This document shows, piece after piece, positions 37,027 through 40,386 of a stretch of DNA of 40,386 bases. Numbering within the stretch: the first letter of the stretch is position 1; every line of letters starts with the position of its first letter. The stretch is from a virus, in the IMG/VR virus record IMGVR_UViG_3300021376_000133, positions 1 to 40,386 of that record; one strand, 5' to 3'. The position numbers and the translations under genes are program-made. Under the pieces are notes generated by a model. It saw nothing but the letters and a program-made list of their open reading frames with translations. It searched no databases and was not told where the DNA came from.

Positions 37027-38172
37027 ATGAAACTACAAGAAGAAATAAAAAGAATTAAATCAATTATGGGAATTCTAAACGAACAACGGTGGTTGGATGA
37101 TATTATTAATTCCGCCAAAAATTTAGACGCTAGTAAAAATATTCCAGACTTCAAATCAATTTTAACATCTATAGGTAAAAGTTTTGATGATTTTTTATTT
37201 ATTGGTAACGATATTTTTAAAAAATTAGAAATAGAATCACTAATAACTAAATCAGAATTTACTGCATTCAGAAGTCAATGGGATAAAACTATTAAAGATT
37301 TAATTTTGAGGAATGTTGGGATAAAAGATATTCCTAATATCGATTTAATTGATTTTGTGAAAGGAAAAGAATTATCTGGTGAAAATTTAAAAAAAATAGA
37401 CACTGATGATTTAGAATATCTTGTTAGTTTACAAGTATTAAACAGACATGTGGTTTATAAAATAGATGAAATTGAAAATGGTTTTAATAAATTATTTGCG
37501 GAAAAATTAAATGAATATATTAGAATTAATGGTAAAGAAAGTTACGATCAATTAAAAAACGATTTAATATCTGGTAAAAAAACTTCGGAAGAGGTGTGGG
37601 ATAGTATAAAAAACCCAACAAAAATTAATGTTACATCCGATTTAACTCAACTACTCAAATCCTATCAGATACCCATATCTGAGTGGGGGAAAGGTTATGC
37701 AAAAACAATAGGTCATTTACAAAAAGAAATAGATAGTAAAGAATGTAATTTAATTGTTGAAGGTGGCACTTTAATAAGAGAAATAGAATTTGTTATGTGT
37801 GAAATAATACATGTAGAAAATAACAAAATATATAAACTTATAGAAGAAAAACAAATTTTTACTGATGGAAGAACGAGAACTAGAAATAAAGAATCGTCTA
37901 TGTCTGAAAAAATGAAAATAGGTGAAGATCCTTTACAATCTTTAATTAGGGGTGTGGAAGAAGAACTAGGTTTATTATTGGATCAAACACAAATACAAAA
38001 ACAAAAAAATATATACGAAAATGAAATGTCTAATTCTTTTCCTGGTTTAATGACAAGATATAATGGTCATAATTTTTCTTGCCAACTTACAAAAGAACAA
38101 TTTAATCCTAATGGTTATATCGAAACTCAGTCAGATAAAATAACATATTTTAAATGGAAATTAATTGAATGA
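37027..38172 (+). CDS. Tagged protein with Nudix-like C-terminal domain
   Basis: A 381-aa protein starting MKLQEEIKRIKSIMGILNEQ (ILNE as site). Residues 25-200 are helical and charged with no known fold. The C-terminal part from about 200 has strands (NLIVEGGTLIREIEFVMCEI) and, near 299-316, GEDPLQSLIRGVEEELGLLL, close to the Nudix box RExxEExGx although the first Gly is displaced. The segment GRTRTRNKESSMSEKMK before it resembles a Nudix-like family of eukaryotes and large viruses. Activity on a nucleoside diphosphate derivative is possible. It overlaps the next gene by 4 bp. Confidence 0.6.
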   Translation: MKLQEEIKRIKSIMGILNEQRWLDDIINSAKNLDASKNIPDFKSILTSIGKSFDDFLFIGNDIFKKLEIESLITKSEFTAFRSQWDKTIKDLILRNVGIKDIPNIDLIDFVKGKELSGENLKKIDTDDLEYLVSLQVLNRHVVYKIDEIENGFNKLFAEKLNEYIRINGKESYDQLKNDLISGKKTSEEVWDSIKNPTKINVTSDLTQLLKSYQIPISEWGKGYAKTIGHLQKEIDSKECNLIVEGGTLIREIEFVMCEIIHVENNKIYKLIEEKQIFTDGRTRTRNKESSMSEKMKIGEDPLQSLIRGVEEELGLLLDQTQIQKQKNIYENEMSNSFPGLMTRYNGHNFSCQLTKEQFNPNGYIETQSDKITYFKWKLIE

Positions 38173-38705
38173 GGAATTTACAAGAACAAATAGGTAGAAT
38201 TAAACAAATGATGGGACTGAACGAGCAATCAAATAACCCATTAGGGTTTATAACTGACCCAACTCATATGGATTATAATAAATTTAATTATAACCCTAAA
38301 GACAAACAACCAATAAATGATCAACCAAAAAATGTTACTATCGATTGGGTTGATTCATTTGATAAGATACAGGATAAGAATAAAAAAATATTTTTATACC
38401 TTACCGCCAGAAGTTGTTCAATATGTAGAGTAATAGAAAAAGAATTCTTTAACACAAAAGAATTTTACGATTTTATAAAAACAAAAAATGTAAACTTAGT
38501 AAAAATAGATATCACTAAACACAGAGATTTTTTAGAAAAGTTTAACGCAACTGGAGTTCCTGAAGTTTTTTTAACTGATTATGATATTTCATTTAAAAAG
38601 AAATTAAGGACAAATGAAAATCCTTTTATACATAATGCGGGTAGTATGCCTGAAATCTATACTGATGTTAAAAAGGCAATAGACTTATTAGATAAAGAAA
38701 TATAA
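38169..38705 (+). CDS. Tagged thioredoxin-fold protein
   Basis: A 178-aa protein starting MRNLQEQIGRIKQMMGLNEQ (GLNE as site). After a Pro/Asn-rich linker, residues 60-178 form a thioredoxin-like domain: KIFLYLTARSCSICRVIEKE with redox pair C83/C86, VNLVKIDITKH and TGVPEVFLTD with cis-Pro P131. CSIC differs from the CGPC of the cytoplasmic thioredoxin at 4440, closer to thioredoxin-like proteins of the periplasm. No signal peptide, so delivery with the virion would explain a non-cytoplasmic type of redox site. Confidence 0.75.
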   Translation: MRNLQEQIGRIKQMMGLNEQSNNPLGFITDPTHMDYNKFNYNPKDKQPINDQPKNVTIDWVDSFDKIQDKNKKIFLYLTARSCSICRVIEKEFFNTKEFYDFIKTKNVNLVKIDITKHRDFLEKFNATGVPEVFLTDYDISFKKKLRTNENPFIHNAGSMPEIYTDVKKAIDLLDKEI

Positions 38706-38714
38706 AAAAATGGT

Positions 38715-39107
38715 ATGGATATAATTAATAGAGTAGAATACGATTTACTGTTAAGTGAAAATCCTTGTGAAGTATTTAGATATTTTAATGTGGAAGAGAT
38801 GCATGGATTAAGTCTTAACGAATGTATGTCACATACTAATAATGATGAAAGTAGTTATATTTGTGGTTGGTGTAATTACATACCAAAACCAGAAAAGGAT
38901 TATAATTCTAATGATAGGTACTTTGTTTTTATTAACCTTAAAAGATGTAATAGTGATATAGAAATGTTTGGGCATTTATTTCACGAATTAATGCACCTCA
39001 GTATTAATTTACATGAAAGAGATTTAGATAAAGAAGAAGAGATAATTACTTGGGCAGAGATGGAAACACATAAAGTATATGGGTTAATAAAATACCCACA
39101 TATTTAA
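38715..39107 (+). CDS. Small untagged HExxH protein
   Basis: A 130-aa protein. FGHLFHELMHLSINLH carries HExxH (H90, E91, H94) and EEEIITWAEME about 15 residues later gives a possible third acidic ligand. The upstream part includes CGWCNYIP and a strand RYFVFINLKR. The size is that of minimal phage metallopeptidases that act as toxins or anti-toxin factors. Unlike the two other HExxH proteins it has no tag, so if it is active it should act in the producing cell. Confidence 0.6.
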   Translation: MDIINRVEYDLLLSENPCEVFRYFNVEEMHGLSLNECMSHTNNDESSYICGWCNYIPKPEKDYNSNDRYFVFINLKRCNSDIEMFGHLFHELMHLSINLHERDLDKEEEIITWAEMETHKVYGLIKYPHI

Positions 39108-39133
39108 AGAAAAAAAATAAGATATTTATTAAT

Positions 39134-39919
39134 ATGAACCTACAAGAAGAAATAAATAGAATTAAACAAATGATGGGACTTCTTACTGAAGTAACTAATC
39201 CATATAAAGTAGAATGGGAAGTACCAACGCAAGAATATTTTACACAGGAACTTAGTGAGTTATTGGGTAATCCAGGAAGATTCACAGAAAAAGAGTTCTT
39301 CAACCCAGAAAACTACAACACCGTATATAATATTATGCCAAACACATTTAAAACAATTGCGGAGTTTGCTAAAGGTGAAGATGTGGAAAATGAAAGTGAA
39401 ATTAAAGATATATTATTGAATCAAAATATGATATCTCTTTTAAAAGAAGAAGAAAGATGGAATGAATTAAAAAACATATTAATGAATGACCCACAATGTA
39501 TAGAAGAAGGGTATAATTTCTTTGGTCTTGGTGAAATGAAAGTATGGAAAGGAACAGATCCAGAAACAGGCGAATATATAGATAATGTTAAAGACACTGA
39601 TTATATGGGTAAAATATCAGATTTCTTATGGAGTCAATCACCAGAAAAAGGTGTATCATCAAGGGTATCACAAAGATTAAAAGATTCAGGTGAAGAAGAC
39701 CCAAAAAGACTAGCAGGAAATATGGACCAATATAGAGAATACGCAAGGAAAGGTGAAGAAAGAAAACTACCTGCAGCATTTGTTGTAAAATACTTTACAA
39801 AAAAAGATGGTAATGAATATGTTTTAATTGGCGGATTCAAAAGAACATCAACCGCACTACAAATGGGAATTGAACCAATAAAAGTTTGGTTTATAGATTT
39901 AACTAAGAATAAGAAATAA
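39134..39919 (+). CDS. Tagged protein with ParB/Srx-like C-terminal part
   Basis: A 261-aa protein starting MNLQEEINRIKQMMGLLTEV (LLTE as site). The middle is helical and charged. The C-terminal stretch KLPAAFVVKYFTKKDGNEYV then LIGGFKRTSTALQMGIEPIK and VWFIDLTK resembles the ParB N-terminal/sulfiredoxin fold, whose family pattern is 'vlxGxxRxxaaxxlG..vpvxvid'. Members bind CTP or act as nucleases or phosphotransferases. The R of the FKRT motif matches the GxxR/K box. ATATTTATT lies 3 bp before the start. Confidence 0.55.
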   Translation: MNLQEEINRIKQMMGLLTEVTNPYKVEWEVPTQEYFTQELSELLGNPGRFTEKEFFNPENYNTVYNIMPNTFKTIAEFAKGEDVENESEIKDILLNQNMISLLKEEERWNELKNILMNDPQCIEEGYNFFGLGEMKVWKGTDPETGEYIDNVKDTDYMGKISDFLWSQSPEKGVSSRVSQRLKDSGEEDPKRLAGNMDQYREYARKGEERKLPAAFVVKYFTKKDGNEYVLIGGFKRTSTALQMGIEPIKVWFIDLTKNKK

Positions 39920-39931
39920 AAAATATATGAT

Positions 39932-40285
39932 ATGAAAAAAGTAATAAGATTAACAGAATCAGATTTAGAACGAATCACCAAAAAAGTATTAAAAGAAAAT
40001 AGAGGTATGTCCGATGATGAGGCGATTGGTATCTTTAAAAAATTAGAGAGAAACGGACAAGATATAGATAGTGTAATAATGAAAGTTAAAAGAGGTAAAG
40101 ACTCATTAAACGAATTATTAAAAAAACACATACAAAGAAGTACTGCCTCACAAGTATTTGATGAAAGACAAAGAACACCTAATGATGTATTAGAAAGTGT
40201 GGCGTTATTAAATAGTGGTTTAAATCAATTGGAGTTATTAATATCTGATTATAAAAAACTGATTAGAAGAAGTATTAGTATGTAA
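39932..40285 (+). CDS. Tagged small helical protein
   Basis: A 117-aa protein starting MKKVIRLTESDLERITKKVL then KEN: the long tag class with LTE and VLKE. The body is helical: EAIGIFKKLERNGQDIDSVI, then DSLNELLKKHIQRSTASQVF and LNSGLNQLELLISDYKKL. No known fold. It follows the ParB-like gene after 12 bp. Confidence 0.6.
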   Translation: MKKVIRLTESDLERITKKVLKENRGMSDDEAIGIFKKLERNGQDIDSVIMKVKRGKDSLNELLKKHIQRSTASQVFDERQRTPNDVLESVALLNSGLNQLELLISDYKKLIRRSISM

Positions 40286-40288
40286 GTT

Positions 40289-40386
40289 ATGAACCTACAA
40301 GAATCCATAAGAAGAATATTAAGGGAAGAATTTACCGAAGATAAGAATCTTTATGGTAATAAACTTAAAGTCTGCTCAACAAAACC
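40289..40386 (+). CDS. Tagged gene, 3' end outside window
   Basis: The reading frame starts MNLQESIRRILREEFTED and is open to the window end. ILRE is the putative site. After the tag, NLYGNKLKVCSTKP is visible, too little for a domain call. Confidence 0.55.
   Translation, partial: MNLQESIRRILREEFTEDKNLYGNKLKVCSTK

Noticed and set aside
39634-40131. 165-codon minus-strand open frame opposite the ParB-like and following genes
   Set aside because: It is a shadow: Phe/Ser/Leu-rich, spans two good plus-strand genes with tags, and has no start context.
1-40386. tRNA genes
   Set aside because: No cloverleaf with GTTCRAxxC-type T-loop was seen by eye; a weak tRNA could be missed without a scan.

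Overview
This 40.4-kb, strongly AT-rich window is almost certainly part of a large tailed phage (or prophage-like) genome whose host is a member of the Bacteroidota. Phage signs are wall-to-wall small genes with 4-11 bp overlaps, long runs on one strand, a T4 Rnl1-type RNA ligase, thymidine kinase, DUF932-like and DUF3310-like proteins, a Pam3-gp28-like holin candidate, a freestanding homing endonuclease and an HNH remnant. Host signs are several promoters of the exact Bacteroidota form TTTG-N19/20-TAnnTTTG, start regions without Shine-Dalgarno sequences, and a phage copy of ribosomal protein bS21. No tRNA, CRISPR array, integrase or structural gene was recognised.

Layout. 1-4.4 kb: metallophosphoesterase (cut by the window edge), RNA ligase 1, a scarred stretch with two gene fragments around a minus-strand YD-repeat gene, a second metallophosphoesterase, a P-loop kinase and an FKBP/SlyD-type isomerase. 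4.4-10 kb: thioredoxin, three small tagged genes, an M20-like metallopeptidase and a nucleotidyltransferase-PcfJ fusion. 10-10.8 kb, minus strand: bS21 plus ferritin. 10.8-16.2 kb: a block of tagged proteins, including two coiled-coil paralogues, a Cys-rich composite protein and a protein with six CxxCxGxG-type motifs. 16.2-21 kb: DUF3310, a DUF2493/SLOG protein, a 605-aa protein ending in a Swiss-Army-Knife-type HAD domain, DUF932, a membrane-anchored GAF-like protein and others. 21-27.8 kb: homing endonuclease, small genes, a CBS-less IMPDH/GMPR, a DUF2452-like protein, a possible ADP-ribosyltransferase, thymidine kinase, acyl-CoA thioesterase and an ECF-type sigma factor. 27.8-40.4 kb: mostly tagged genes (SGNH hydrolase, HExxH proteins, Ntn hydrolase, Nudix-like, thioredoxin-like, ParB-like), interrupted at 34.8-37 kb by a DoxX-like membrane protein and small untagged genes.

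The main discovery candidate is a family of about 20-24 otherwise unrelated proteins that share short N-terminal tags. The tags are amphipathic, 8-26 residues long, and mostly end in [L/I]-x-E (for example LITE, ILNE, LLTE, VLKE, FLVE). This is the design of the T4 capsid-targeting sequence that the prohead protease gp21 removes after L/I-x-E. I infer that this phage packages a large enzymatic payload inside the capsid and delivers it with its DNA. In one case (33821, an Ntn hydrolase) the putative cleavage would directly expose the Cys nucleophile. An orphan tag with no protein behind it, a truncated tag at a perfect 130-bp direct repeat, and a tag-like segment inside a fusion protein suggest that tags and payloads are being shuffled.

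Regulation appears two-layered. Host-type promoters precede several metabolic and replication-type genes and the sigma factor. A recurrent strand-oriented motif, ATATTTATA, lies 1-40 bp upstream of many other genes (several of them tagged), often just after a rho-independent terminator; it may be a phage-specific promoter. All functional calls are from reading translations by eye; no database search was run.
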